Made by a program: the position numbers and the translations under genes. From the NCBI RefSeq assembly GCF_947495315.1, contig NZ_CANLYD010000012.1:62001-126000 (forward strand): 64,000 bases of DNA, read 5' to 3'. The DNA comes from an uncultured Aquimarina sp. GTDB lineage: Bacteria > Bacteroidota > Bacteroidia > Flavobacteriales > Flavobacteriaceae. Below, one piece after another: positions 19,660-28,220 of this stretch; the stretch's first letter is position 1; each line of letters begins with the position of its first letter. The notes under the pieces were generated by a model. It was not told the DNA's origin. It ran no database searches and worked only from the letters and a program-made list of their open reading frames with translations.

Positions 19660-19973
19660 TATATGAAAGTGTTATGAAAGGGATTGTTGATTACAATAAG
19701 AAAGTATCCGATGGCGATCGGAATATTGAGTAAGAATACCGATATGGTTGTTAGATTTTCCTTATAATAATGATGGTTTATAATTGTATTAGCTAATAAC
19801 CCAATGAAAGTGATACCATTAAGAACTGTAGCGATCAATACATAAAACAACCCAATGAGTATGACTTGATCCCAATAGGTGATAAGGTGTAATAATAAAA
19901 GTATGGTGCCAAGTAAAAAGCTGAAAGTTGCAATGATAAGTGCATTTCTATTTACAGATTGTATTATTTGCAT
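19659..19973 (-). CDS. Small integral membrane protein, unknown
   Basis: 104 residues, three hydrophobic helices (about 12-30, 37-60, 77-95). No family recognised. Its start overlaps the end of the coq4-like gene by 10 bases and its stop overlaps the DUF1361 start, placing it inside an operon with them. Confidence 0.65.
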   Translation of the reverse strand: MQIIQSVNRNALIIATFSFLLGTILLLLHLITYWDQVILIGLFYVLIATVLNGITFIGLLANTIINHHYYKENLTTISVFLLNIPIAIGYFLIVINNPFHNTFI

Positions 19974-20431
19974 GATGTAGAAATTAAAAATGTGGTTCGT
20001 ATAGTGTCTAGTGATTGATCTAATAATTTTTTGAAATCCAATTGATGGAAGACATATGCATTACGTCCATTTTTATAGGCGGTTCTGAATACTTTAAATT
20101 TATCGGGGTAGAGTAGCGTACCAATCGTAATTACAGTGTAGAGGTATAAGCTCTTTTTGCCATTACCTAGAAGATAGTACTGCATAGATATTTCTTCAGG
20201 CACCGTAATTCCTGTTTTTGTTAAGACATGAAATACATCATGGTTTTCTAATTTAGGTTGAGGTGTGAAATCATGCTGTAGCAAAAAACTTCCTAGATGA
20301 AACCCAAGACTGGTTGTAGGATACTTCAATAATTGTGATACTGATATATCCCAAGGCTCTTCTTTTTTGAACCATTTTTGATATGGAATTTTACTCCATT
20401 CATATAAAATTTCTAATAAAACTGATCTCAT
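19964..20431 (-). CDS. Coq4-like protein
   Basis: 155 residues. The start is set at ATG 20431 (MRSVLLEILYEWSKIPY) because the upstream in-frame TTG at 20461 falls inside a palindromic operator-like motif. The sequence HDVFHVLTKTGITVPEE contains the Coq4 metal motif HDxxHx11E. LLGNGKKSLYL and GTLLYPDKF are shared with Bacteroidota Coq4-family proteins as I recall them. In eukaryotes and proteobacteria Coq4 serves ubiquinone synthesis; flavobacteria use menaquinone, so the substrate here is unknown. First gene of a transcript running into DUF1361 and probably creD. Confidence 0.72.
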   Translation of the reverse strand: MRSVLLEILYEWSKIPYQKWFKKEEPWDISVSQLLKYPTTSLGFHLGSFLLQHDFTPQPKLENHDVFHVLTKTGITVPEEISMQYYLLGNGKKSLYLYTVITIGTLLYPDKFKVFRTAYKNGRNAYVFHQLDFKKLLDQSLDTIRTTFLISTSCK

Positions 20432-20446
20432 TTGGTGTTTTAAAAG

Positions 20447-20466
20447 TACTTTGAATTTCAAAGTAA
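20447..20466. promoter_or_regulatory. Palindromic operator-like motif before the coq4-like operon
   Basis: TACTTTGAATTTCAAAAGTA, an imperfect inverted repeat with outer arms TACTTT and AAAGTA. The 16 bases TTAAAAGTACTTTGAA overlapping it recur exactly at 21544-21559 before another gene. Confidence 0.6.
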
Positions 20467-20555
20467 ATTGATAAAAAAATATATTTTATTAATTCCCTCT
20501 TGAGAAGGATAGAAATACAATGCGGTTTATCGTATTAGTATTTCTTGGGTGTGTT

Positions 20556-20849
20556 TTACTGTTTCAATAATTTTTCAATTGCTTCTACATGTTTTTTAAA
20601 TGCCTCACGGCCTTTTTTGGTGGCACTATATCTTGTGTTTGGTTTTCTTCCGATAAATGATTTTTCCACTATTATATATTCCTCTTTTTCCAAAGCTTTG
20701 GTATGGCTAGCCAAGTTGCCATCGGTCGCACCCAAAAGTTCTTTTAACATTTTAAAATCAGCATATTCATTGACCATAAGAATAGACATGATCCCTAATC
20801 GTATCCTATGATCAAATGCTTTGTTTATGTTGTTAATTATACTACCCAT
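20556..20849 (-). CDS. Winged-helix transcriptional regulator (HTH_34-like)
   Basis: 97 residues, a compact DNA-binding protein without an effector domain. It has the layout of the small MarR/ArsR-like winged helices: AFDHRIRLGIMSILMV (helix 1), FKMLKELLGATDGNLASHTKALEKEEYIIVEK (helix-turn-helix) and a wing with RKPNTRYSATKKGREAF, then a short C-terminal helix. Such regulators accompany creD-type membrane genes in Bacteroidota. It sits between two minus-strand transcripts that share a palindrome, so it is the natural candidate to bind it. Its own upstream region (20850-20936) lacks the motif. Confidence 0.88.
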   Translation of the reverse strand: MGSIINNINKAFDHRIRLGIMSILMVNEYADFKMLKELLGATDGNLASHTKALEKEEYIIVEKSFIGRKPNTRYSATKKGREAFKKHVEAIEKLLKQ

Positions 20850-20936
20850 TTTCTTGTTTTCAAGCTCAGAACATATCTAGACTTCCCGCGGTTAATACTA
20901 TAAAAAAAATATACAAACCGTATGTATTATTCGTGT

Positions 20937-21542
20937 TTATCTGTCGTGCTTAAAGTAAATTAAACTTCCATATACAATATGCATCACTCCGAATCCAAAG
21001 ACCCAAAACCAAAAGCCATAGCCGGGATATACGGCACACACCAAACCTAAAACAATTTCTGCATATCCCAAGTATTTTACATTACCTATAGTGTATTTTG
21101 ATGCATTTACCAGTGCTAACCCATAAAAAATGAGCATCAAAGAACCTGTCATACCATAATGATTGCTAAATATTTTAATCATAATGTAAATCCCACCTGT
21201 GATTAGTGGTACTAAAAAAGCAGTAAGCAATCTTTTAGAAGCACCATTCCATAAGGTTTCATTATTTTTTATAGCTTTTCTGCTACTTAATATTGCGGCG
21301 GTTACAATGCTTAAAAAAGCAACGGCGGCTAAATCAATTAGGATGTAATTAAAGATTTTACCATCCAGAATTAAGTATTCTCTTCCGCTTATACTCACTA
21401 GGTAATAAGCAACGGCCGCGCCGATGATTGCATAGATCCCTGCCAGGATTCCTGATAAACCACTTAGAGAGAAAAATCGAGATGATTTATTCATCATATC
21501 CTTGATCTCTGTAATATCTTTTAAATAATCTTCTGTGCTCAT
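20937..21542 (-). CDS. Integral membrane protein, unknown
   Basis: 201 residues from ATG 21542 (MSTEDYLKDITEIKDMM); the longer frame from 21593 would translate the palindromic motif and is unlikely. A cytosolic N-terminal helix of about 30 residues is followed by five or six hydrophobic helices (SGLSGILAGIYAIIGAAVAYYL and others), ending in IYFKHD. Membrane proteins of this kind are commonly encoded beside the small winged-helix regulator; no function is known. It is 87 bases upstream of the regulator gene and may share a transcript with it. Confidence 0.75.
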   Translation of the reverse strand: MSTEDYLKDITEIKDMMNKSSRFFSLSGLSGILAGIYAIIGAAVAYYLVSISGREYLILDGKIFNYILIDLAAVAFLSIVTAAILSSRKAIKNNETLWNGASKRLLTAFLVPLITGGIYIMIKIFSNHYGMTGSLMLIFYGLALVNASKYTIGNVKYLGYAEIVLGLVCAVYPGYGFWFWVFGFGVMHIVYGSLIYFKHDR

Positions 21543-21550
21543 GTTAAAAG

Positions 21551-21569
21551 TACTTTGAAATACAAAGTA
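21551..21569. promoter_or_regulatory. Palindromic operator-like motif before the membrane protein gene
   Basis: TACTTTGAAATACAAAGTA: perfect 7-base arms TACTTTG and CAAAGTA around AAATA, ending 8 bases before the ATG at 21542. Matches the motif at 20447-20466. Confidence 0.7.
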
Positions 21570-21628
21570 AAAATAAAATATTGAATTGTGCAAATGATTT
21601 TTTAGTTTTAGTAAATTAAATATATACT

Positions 21629-21991
21629 ATGAAACCAGCAGAAGAGTATATTCTAAAACAACCAGAACCGTTTAAGTCGATGTTACTTCATTTACAGGTA
21701 GTAATTGAAACTACGTTACCGGAAGTTGAATTATTGTTTAAATGGAGGGTGCCTTTTTATTACGTAGGTAAGAGTCCAATTTGTTACCTAAATGTAACAA
21801 GAGGGTATGTGGATGTTGGTTTTTGGGGAGCTCAATATTTTACAGACTATGTAGATAAGCTAGAGACTGATAAAAGAAAATACGTTAAGTCATTACGCTA
21901 TCGTAAGCCAGAAGAAATTGAAGAAGAAATCTTTGTGGAGATTCTTAAGCAGGCGTATACTTACAGAAACGAAAAATTTATAACGAATTAA
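21629..21991 (+). CDS. DUF1801 domain protein
   Basis: 120 residues, cytosolic. It shows the DUF1801 pattern: an N-terminal helix (AEEYILKQPEPFKSMLLHLQVVI), ETTLPEVELLFKWRVPFYYV, then CYLNVTRGYVDVGFW and a basic RKYVKSLRYRKPEEI segment. Function unknown. Its last 14 bases overlap the end of the convergent kdsA. Confidence 0.85.
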   Translation: MKPAEEYILKQPEPFKSMLLHLQVVIETTLPEVELLFKWRVPFYYVGKSPICYLNVTRGYVDVGFWGAQYFTDYVDKLETDKRKYVKSLRYRKPEEIEEEIFVEILKQAYTYRNEKFITN

Positions 21992-22796
21992 CAGTCTGTC
22001 TGATGGCGACCAAATTGCTTAATAATTTTTCTAAATATTGAAGATCTAACATATTCGCTCCATCACTTTTTGCATTAGCAGGATCAAAATGAGTCTCCAT
22101 AAATAAGCCATCTACGCCTGTTACAATTCCTGCTCGTGCAATAGTTTCTATCATATCGGGTCTACCACCTGTTACTCCACTAGATTGATTAGGTTGTTGT
22201 AATGAATGTGTTACATCCAGAACCGTGGTGGCATACTCCTTCATAGTTGGTATTCCTCTAAAATCTACGATCATATCCTGATATCCAAACATAGTTCCTC
22301 TATCTGTGATCATCGCCAGGTCACTACCACTATCTTTTACTTTTCTAACAGCATGTTGCATTGCTTCAGGACTCATAAATTGTCCTTTTTTTAGATTTAC
22401 AGTTTTTCCGGTTTTTGTCGCGGCTACAACCAAATCTGTTTGTCGAACTAAAAATGCAGGGATTTGTAAAATGTCTACATACTCTGCCGCCATCGCAGCA
22501 TCTTCATTCTCGTGAATATCTGTTACCGTTGGTACTTCAAAAGTTTCTCCAACTTTACGTAAAATCTTTAAAGCCTTTTCATTTCCAATACCTGTGAAGC
22601 TATCAATACGACTACGATTCGCTTTCTTAAAAGAACCTTTAAAAACAAATGGAATTTTTAACTTAGAAGTGATTTCTACCACTTTTTCAGCAATTCGTAA
22701 TGCCATTTCTTCTCCCTCGATGGCACAAGGTCCGGCAAGAAGGAAAAAATTATTAGCATCAAGGTTTTTTAGATTTTTGATCTTAGAAAGTTCCAT
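21978..22796 (-). CDS. kdsA: 2-dehydro-3-deoxyphosphooctonate aldolase (Kdo-8-phosphate synthase)
   Basis: Condenses phosphoenolpyruvate with arabinose 5-phosphate to Kdo-8-phosphate for lipopolysaccharide. Family landmarks: FKGSFKKANRSRIDSF, TDIHE, LQIPAFLVRQTDLV, KKGQFMSPEAM, DRGTMFGY, TGGRPDMIE and ETHFDPANAKSDG. Cys24 in LLAGPCAIE occupies the position that separates metal-dependent enzymes (Cys) from the metal-independent E. coli type (Asn), so this should be the metal-dependent class. At 272 residues it has normal length. A TATCTTTG -7 box lies 19 bases before the start. Confidence 0.96.
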   Translation of the reverse strand: MELSKIKNLKNLDANNFFLLAGPCAIEGEEMALRIAEKVVEITSKLKIPFVFKGSFKKANRSRIDSFTGIGNEKALKILRKVGETFEVPTVTDIHENEDAAMAAEYVDILQIPAFLVRQTDLVVAATKTGKTVNLKKGQFMSPEAMQHAVRKVKDSGSDLAMITDRGTMFGYQDMIVDFRGIPTMKEYATTVLDVTHSLQQPNQSSGVTGGRPDMIETIARAGIVTGVDGLFMETHFDPANAKSDGANMLDLQYLEKLLSNLVAIRQTVNSL

Positions 22797-22814
22797 AACG
22801 ATATTTTAAAAAAG

Positions 22815-22822
22815 CAAAGATA
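22815..22822 (-). promoter_or_regulatory. -7 box of kdsA
   Basis: TATCTTTG on the minus strand, 18 bases before the kdsA ATG. No clear TTTG lies at the expected -33 distance. Confidence 0.5.
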
Positions 22823-22903
22823 TGCGTTTTAATAATTGAATAAAAAGATTATCTGGCAAGAAGTTTGATAATCATAAAGCTTTCACACAAAAAAACGATA
22901 TTC

Positions 22904-23440
22904 ATGAAAAAAGCACTTGCAATTATTTTTATGTTAGGCTCCTTCTTAGGTTTCGCTCAAAATGGTTCAATAGGGGTAAAGGACCAAATGTTTAAGGTTA
23001 ACCTTCTAACTCCGGGAATAGAGTACGAAGTTGGACTTACTTCAAAATCATCGATTAACTTAGGTTTGGGAACGGGTTTTGCGATCACGGGAGGTTCTGA
23101 TCGAGATACGTAATTTGGTGTTTTTCCCGTTTTTGCAGGTTCCTACCGATACTATTATAATTTTGATAGGAGAGTGCGTAAAAACAAAAGAACTGATTTT
23201 AATTCAGCCAACTATTTTGCGCTAACTTCCTCGATCACCCCTGGAAATCCGATAATAGGAGATCTGGATACAGATATAGATTACGCCACAACAATTGGAC
23301 CCGTATGGGGTTTACAACGAACATATAGATCAAAATTGAACATAAATTTAGAATTAGGACTTGGATATTCTTTCGATAATCAAGACAGTTTTATTGTTCC
23401 AATAGTAGGTTTCTCTCTTGGTTGGGTTATAGGTAAATAG
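22904..23440 (+). pseudogene. Outer-membrane protein gene interrupted by an in-frame TAA
   Basis: An N-terminal signal peptide (MKKALAIIFMLGSFLGFAQ) starts a beta-barrel-like protein that stops at TAA 23111-23113 after DRDT. Translation continues in the same frame without any shift: FGVFPVFAGSYRYYYNFDRRVRKN and on to SFIVPIVGFSLGWVIGK at 23440. Without that one codon the gene would encode about 178 residues with barrel-like strands and a typical aromatic-rich end. The second half has only a GTG at 23174 as a restart, with no signal peptide. A point nonsense mutation or a sequencing error is most likely. Family not recognised. Confidence 0.8.
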
Positions 23441-23560
23441 TGTTCTATATTTAATAGTGTGCTGTAAAATTTAATGAGCTTCAAAAGAAGGTTTTAAATA
23501 CTTGATTTTGAGGCTTTTTTAATATTTTCAATTTAACATACAACCTATCAAAATATAACG

Positions 23561-23568
23561 TACATTTG
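23561..23568 (+). promoter_or_regulatory. -7 box of typA
   Basis: TACATTTG matches TAnnTTTG and is 21 bases before the typA ATG. The -33 TTTG is not evident. Confidence 0.5.
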
Positions 23569-23589
23569 CAGCCTTAAATTCAGGCGTAT

Positions 23590-25389
23590 ATGACTGCTAT
23601 AAAAAACATTGCTATTATTGCTCACGTAGATCACGGTAAAACTACCTTGGTAGACAAAATTATGTATCACTGTCAATTGTTTCGTGAAAACGAAAATACA
23701 GGAGATTTAATTTTGGATAACAACGATCTAGAGCGCGAAAGAGGAATCACGATTACTTCTAAGAATGTTTCTGTTACCTATAAAGGGACAAAAATTAACA
23801 TTATTGATACACCAGGTCACGCCGATTTCGGAGGAGAAGTAGAGCGTGTATTAAATATGGCTGATGGAGTTTTATTGTTGGTAGATGCTTTTGAAGGGCC
23901 GATGCCACAAACACGTTTTGTATTACAAAAAGCAATTGATCTTGGTTTAAAACCTTGTGTGGTTGTAAATAAGGTTGATAAGGAGAATTGTACTCCTGAT
24001 GAGGTACACGAGAAAGTATTTGATTTAATGTTCGAATTAGGAGCAGAAGAATGGCAGTTGGATTTCCCAACGGTTTATGGTTCTGCTAAGAACAATTGGA
24101 TGAGTGATGACTGGAAGAATGAAACGGATAATATAGAACCTTTATTAGATATGGTGATGGAACACATTCCTGCACCAAAGATTGAAGAAGGAACGTTACA
24201 GATGTTAATTACATCTTTGGATTTCTCATCATTTACAGGACGTATCGCAATTGGTCGTTTACAAAGAGGAACATTGAAAGAAGGAATGCAGGTTTCTCTT
24301 GTTAAAAGAGATGGTACTATAAAGAAATCTAAAATTAAAGAGCTTCATACTTTCGAAGGTTTAGGGAGAATGAAAGTAGATAAAGTAGAAGCTGGAGATA
24401 TTTGTGCTTTAGTTGGTTTAGAAGGATTCGAAATTGGTGATACAGTTGCTGATATCGAAAACCCTGAAGGATTAAAAACGATTGCAATTGATGAGCCTAC
24501 GATGAGTATGCTATTTACTATTAACGATTCTCCGTTTTTTGGTAAAGACGGAAAATTTGTTACTTCAAGACATATTAAAGAAAGATTAGAGAAAGAACTA
24601 GAGAAAAACTTAGCACTTAGAGTTAATAAGACGGATAGTGCTGATAAATTCATAGTATTTGGTAGAGGTGTACTTCACTTATCTGTATTGATTGAAACAA
24701 TGCGTCGTGAAGGATATGAATTACAAATCGGACAACCGCAAGTTATTATCAAAGAAATTGACGGAGTTAAATGTGAACCGATAGAAGAATTAACCATTGA
24801 CTTACCGGAGAGTGTATCTGGTAAAGCTGTGGAAATGGTGACTATGCGAAAAGGAGAAATGCTAAGCATGGAAGCTAAAGGTGATCGTATGGTTTGCGAA
24901 TTTATGGTTCCGTCAAGAGGAATTATTGGTTTACGTAATCAATTATTGACTGCTACTGCAGGTGAAGCAATTATGGCGCACCGTTTTAAAGAGTATCAAC
25001 CTCTTAAAGGGGATATTCCAGGTCGTATCAACGGTTCTTTGGTTTCTATGGAGAAAGGTTCTGCGATACCATATTCAATTGATAAATTACAAGATAGAGG
25101 TAAGTTTTTTGTAGATCCAGGAGAAGATATTTATGAAGGACAGGTGATCGGAGAGAATTCTCGTGGAGATGATATGGCTGTAAATATCACTAAGACTAAG
25201 AAGTTAAGTAATGTACGTTCTTCTGGTGCAGATGATAAAGCTAAGATTGTTCCTGCAATCAAATTTTCTTTAGAAGAGGCTTTAGAATATATTCAGAAGG
25301 ATGAATATGTAGAAGTAACTCCTAATCATTTACGATTAAGAAAAGTATTCTTAACTGAAGTAGAACGTAAAAGAAATAAGATCGTTTAA
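23590..25389 (+). CDS. typA: Translational GTPase TypA/BipA
   Basis: Ribosome-associated GTPase of the EF-G family, linked to 50S assembly and stress growth. The G domain has AHVDHGKTTLVDK (P-loop, 11-23), RERGITITSKN (switch I), DTPGHADFGGEV (switch II) and VVNKVDK. The C-terminal EF-G-like domains follow, with the TypA-specific EPIEELTIDLPE, GEMLSMEAKGDRM and FMVPSRGIIGLRNQLLTAT. Its 599 residues are the usual length. Single gene ending at a strong terminator. Confidence 0.96.
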   Translation: MTAIKNIAIIAHVDHGKTTLVDKIMYHCQLFRENENTGDLILDNNDLERERGITITSKNVSVTYKGTKINIIDTPGHADFGGEVERVLNMADGVLLLVDAFEGPMPQTRFVLQKAIDLGLKPCVVVNKVDKENCTPDEVHEKVFDLMFELGAEEWQLDFPTVYGSAKNNWMSDDWKNETDNIEPLLDMVMEHIPAPKIEEGTLQMLITSLDFSSFTGRIAIGRLQRGTLKEGMQVSLVKRDGTIKKSKIKELHTFEGLGRMKVDKVEAGDICALVGLEGFEIGDTVADIENPEGLKTIAIDEPTMSMLFTINDSPFFGKDGKFVTSRHIKERLEKELEKNLALRVNKTDSADKFIVFGRGVLHLSVLIETMRREGYELQIGQPQVIIKEIDGVKCEPIEELTIDLPESVSGKAVEMVTMRKGEMLSMEAKGDRMVCEFMVPSRGIIGLRNQLLTATAGEAIMAHRFKEYQPLKGDIPGRINGSLVSMEKGSAIPYSIDKLQDRGKFFVDPGEDIYEGQVIGENSRGDDMAVNITKTKKLSNVRSSGADDKAKIVPAIKFSLEEALEYIQKDEYVEVTPNHLRLRKVFLTEVERKRNKIV

Positions 25390-25414
25390 TCTAATTTCTA
25401 ATTTATATACAATT

Positions 25415-25445
25415 AAAAAATCCCGAGGAAACTCGGGATTTTTTG
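25415..25445 (+). terminator. Terminator after typA
   Basis: AAAAAATCCCGAG pairs with CTCGGGATTTTTT around a GAAA tetraloop. Confidence 0.95.
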
Positions 25446-25607
25446 TCGAAATTATGGGGTAATTATGGTTTTGGGATCAATTCGTTTTTGAGGGGTAAAT
25501 TATTTATTTTCAATATTTTTTATCTCCGACAAATGTAAAGACTTAAACCGATTAAAAACTTGTAAAATCCTTTAAAGTAACGGTAAAATACTTATTTTAT
25601 CGATAAA

Positions 25608-25838
25608 ATGCATTTATTTGTATTTGTAAATCAAAACTTTATAGTAGAACTAGCAGGATATTTTGCATCATTTATGGTGCTTGTATCCTTTCTAATGCAT
25701 AACATCAAAAAACTTCTTCTTATAAATACTGTGGGGTGTGCGGCTTTTGTAATTTACGGGGTGTCCCTCAATTTGTCGTTACCAATAATCATTACTAACG
25801 CAGCAATATCAGGTATAAATTTTATTACCTTTTTGTAA
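25608..25838 (+). CDS. Small membrane protein, YgjV-like
   Basis: 76 residues with three hydrophobic helices (about 11-30, 34-52, 57-75). The layout ELAGYFASFMVLVSF...LLINTVGCAAFVIYGV...ITNAAISGINF resembles the half-sized YgjV-type inner membrane proteins common in Bacteroidota; the function is unknown. It stands alone between typA and the glycan region. Confidence 0.6.
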   Translation: MHLFVFVNQNFIVELAGYFASFMVLVSFLMHNIKKLLLINTVGCAAFVIYGVSLNLSLPIIITNAAISGINFITFL

Positions 25839-25935
25839 GAAAAAAACGTAACTAATTTTCTTGTTAGCTAAAAGTAAGACTAATATTCCGAATACTCAAA
25901 CAAATTAAGTATTTTCACTTTCCTAAATAATTATT

Positions 25936-26868
25936 TTGCAAACGTATACGATTAAGAGATATCATAAAGATGATTATTCTTTATGGAATAGTTTTATAGA
26001 TAATTCTAAAAACGGTACATTTTTATTTCATAGGGATTTCATGGAATATCATTCGGATCGATTTCAGGATTTTTCTTTATTGATTTATGATCAATCAAAA
26101 TTAGTAGCGATTTTTCCTTCTAATATTCGAGAGAAAGAGGTGCATTCTCATCAGGGATTGACCTATGGAGGATTGATATTAGCGACTAGTATTGGAGGAG
26201 AAAAAGTGAGAAACATTCTTTCTGATATAATCAATTTTCTTCGTTCTAATAAAATTGATTGTTTATATATTAAATCAATTCCGGTTTTTTATCATAAAAA
26301 ACCATCTAATGAGTTTATTTTTTTCTTTTCAGAGTATGGTGTTGAATGCTATCGTAGAGATCTCAATTTGGCAATAGACTATAGTTTGCCTTCTACTATT
26401 CATAAAAGTAAGCTGAAGCATTACGAAAAGAGAAGAGGTATTGGATTTGAGATAGCAGAAGTAGATGATTTTTCTGGTTTCTGGAATGAAGTGTTGATTC
26501 CAAGATTAGAAGAAAAGCATAGTACTAAACCTGTACATTCATTAGAAGAAATTCATGTACTCAAAGATAAATTTCCTGAATCCATAAAACAATTTGTGAT
26601 TAGCCTGGATAATGAAGTTCTAGCAGGAATTACTATTTTTAAAACCAAAGAGGTGATAAAGTCTCAATACGGAGCTGTTACGGATCAGGGCGAAAAACAC
26701 AGAGCACTTGATTTTCTTTTTATTTCGTTGATTAATCGATATAGGGAAGAGGGATATAGATTCTTTGATATGGGAACGGTAACCGAAAATAATTTTGGAC
26801 TACTAAAACAGAAAGAAGAATTGGGATGTGAGATCTATACACAGGATTTTTACAGATTAGGTCTTTAG
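25936..26868 (+). CDS. FemAB/GNAT-like acyltransferase of the glycan region
   Basis: 310 residues from a TTG start; the N-terminus (QTYTIKRYHKDDYSLWNSFI) is typical of FemAB-like proteins. Two GNAT-like halves are suggested: an N-terminal one ending near IDCLYIKSIP, and a C-terminal Acetyltransf_6-like one with AGITIFKTKEVIKSQYGAV and DFLFISLINRYREEGYRFFDMGTVTENNFG. Homologues in polysaccharide loci are thought to add acyl or aminoacyl groups to amino sugars, so it could N-acylate the 3-amino sugar made by the aminotransferase at 28221 (inference). Convergent with the next gene. Confidence 0.7.
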   Translation: MQTYTIKRYHKDDYSLWNSFIDNSKNGTFLFHRDFMEYHSDRFQDFSLLIYDQSKLVAIFPSNIREKEVHSHQGLTYGGLILATSIGGEKVRNILSDIINFLRSNKIDCLYIKSIPVFYHKKPSNEFIFFFSEYGVECYRRDLNLAIDYSLPSTIHKSKLKHYEKRRGIGFEIAEVDDFSGFWNEVLIPRLEEKHSTKPVHSLEEIHVLKDKFPESIKQFVISLDNEVLAGITIFKTKEVIKSQYGAVTDQGEKHRALDFLFISLINRYREEGYRFFDMGTVTENNFGLLKQKEELGCEIYTQDFYRLGL

Positions 26869-26890
26869 TTAATACAAGCGGCTGGTTTTT

Positions 26891-28036
26891 CTAACAGTTA
26901 GTTCTCCAAGTATCCACATATTTTTTTGCGATAGCCTTGTAATGATGCTCTTTTTCAACAAAAGCTCTGGCATTTCTTCCTATTTCTTGAATTTGATTAG
27001 GATTAAGTATGAGTTGTTCTAGATTTTCCGCAATTTTAGAGCTATCCGGAGATGTATTGATAGCAACTATGTCTTTTAGGTTGTAATACTTTCTAAAAGC
27101 AGCTCCAGCACCTGTAAAAACTACTTTTCCCATAGCCATAGCTTCTAAAGCATTATATCCCTGATCATGAGCTTGTGCTTGATCCAAAATAATATGAGCC
27201 GATAAAAAATGGGCTATATATTCTTTATAAGGTAGGTCTTCGGTAGTAATTACTTCAATTTTATTTGGATACTTTTTGATGATAACAGCTAATGCTTCTT
27301 CAAAATATCGATTCCCTTTCTTTAAATAATTTGCCCTATTAATCCCGTGTAGTATTTTTATTTTTCCATTATCTGCAAAAGGAACAACCTCAATTTTATC
27401 AACATTTACTGGGTTAGGAATTAGTGGTAATGTCTTGGATGTGTTTTCGTACGCAATATGATATTCTACGCTTACGGGGATAGCACCTTTAATGTGTTTA
27501 AATACAAAATCGTGAATTTGTTTTTGTTTTTTAGATACAAATTTTAATGTATGCCGATACGCTGTTTTTAGATTCGGATTGTCTAGTAAAGGACTTATTG
27601 TGCTATATGCAAATTTTCCTGAAAGTAAATAGGATATATATCTGTAGTCATCTCCGCAAGCCAGTAAAAAGACATTTTTGTTATTTTGAAAAAGGAATGT
27701 TAAGAGTTTTTTTTCAAAATAAGATCCAATATTAAAAGGAGTTTCATTAATCAATTGAACAAAATCATAGTTTAATAGAGATTTCTTATGCTTTTTGAAT
27801 CTTATAAAAGTTTCAATAGATGCGATATCAATCGAAGTGAGTTTAAAGATTAAATGTCTGATTTTATTCAGAAGAAAATTATTTTTTACAAACGTTCCAT
27901 CAACATCAATATCTACAGGATATTTTTTGAAAACATCTCCGTTACCAACAATAGTTACCTGGTGCCCATTTTTTATCAAACCTTCTTTAAGCGAATTATG
28001 TAACCGACTATATTCTCCTACTAGTAATATGTTCAT
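26891..28036 (-). CDS. Glycosyltransferase, GT4-like (GT-B fold)
   Basis: 381 residues. The N-terminal MNILLVGEYSRLHNSLKEGLIKNGHQVTIVG is a GT-B Rossmann start, and the C-terminal half carries KILHGINRANYLKKGNRYFEEAL and QGYNALEAMAMGKVVFTG, the nucleotide-sugar-binding segment. Donor and acceptor cannot be read from sequence. It runs opposite to its neighbours in the glycan region, so it has its own promoter in 28037-28113. Confidence 0.82.
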   Translation of the reverse strand: MNILLVGEYSRLHNSLKEGLIKNGHQVTIVGNGDVFKKYPVDIDVDGTFVKNNFLLNKIRHLIFKLTSIDIASIETFIRFKKHKKSLLNYDFVQLINETPFNIGSYFEKKLLTFLFQNNKNVFLLACGDDYRYISYLLSGKFAYSTISPLLDNPNLKTAYRHTLKFVSKKQKQIHDFVFKHIKGAIPVSVEYHIAYENTSKTLPLIPNPVNVDKIEVVPFADNGKIKILHGINRANYLKKGNRYFEEALAVIIKKYPNKIEVITTEDLPYKEYIAHFLSAHIILDQAQAHDQGYNALEAMAMGKVVFTGAGAAFRKYYNLKDIVAINTSPDSSKIAENLEQLILNPNQIQEIGRNARAFVEKEHHYKAIAKKYVDTWRTNC

Positions 28037-28113
28037 TAAAATAATATTAAGTCTTTATGCGTAAGACTCTAAAAAAAATATGATACGTTCTTATGGGCTT
28101 ACACAAAAACAAA

Positions 28114-28121
28114 TATCTTTG
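28114..28121 (+). promoter_or_regulatory. Possible -7 box for the aminotransferase-flippase-fdtA operon
   Basis: TATCTTTG matches TAnnTTTG, leaving a leader of about 95 bases before the ATG at 28221. The -33 element is unclear. Confidence 0.45.
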
Positions 28122-28220
28122 TTGTAAAGGTATTTTTAATACTTTAATAATAAAAACAGAATCCTACTGAATTCTTTTTGCGCTTATAGAATTAATAAAG
28201 GTAGTTAGATATTTTTGATA

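Noticed and set aside
23801..24869. Several minus-strand ORFs within typA
   Set aside because: Antisense shadows of a highly conserved gene, with proline, leucine and serine-rich translations.
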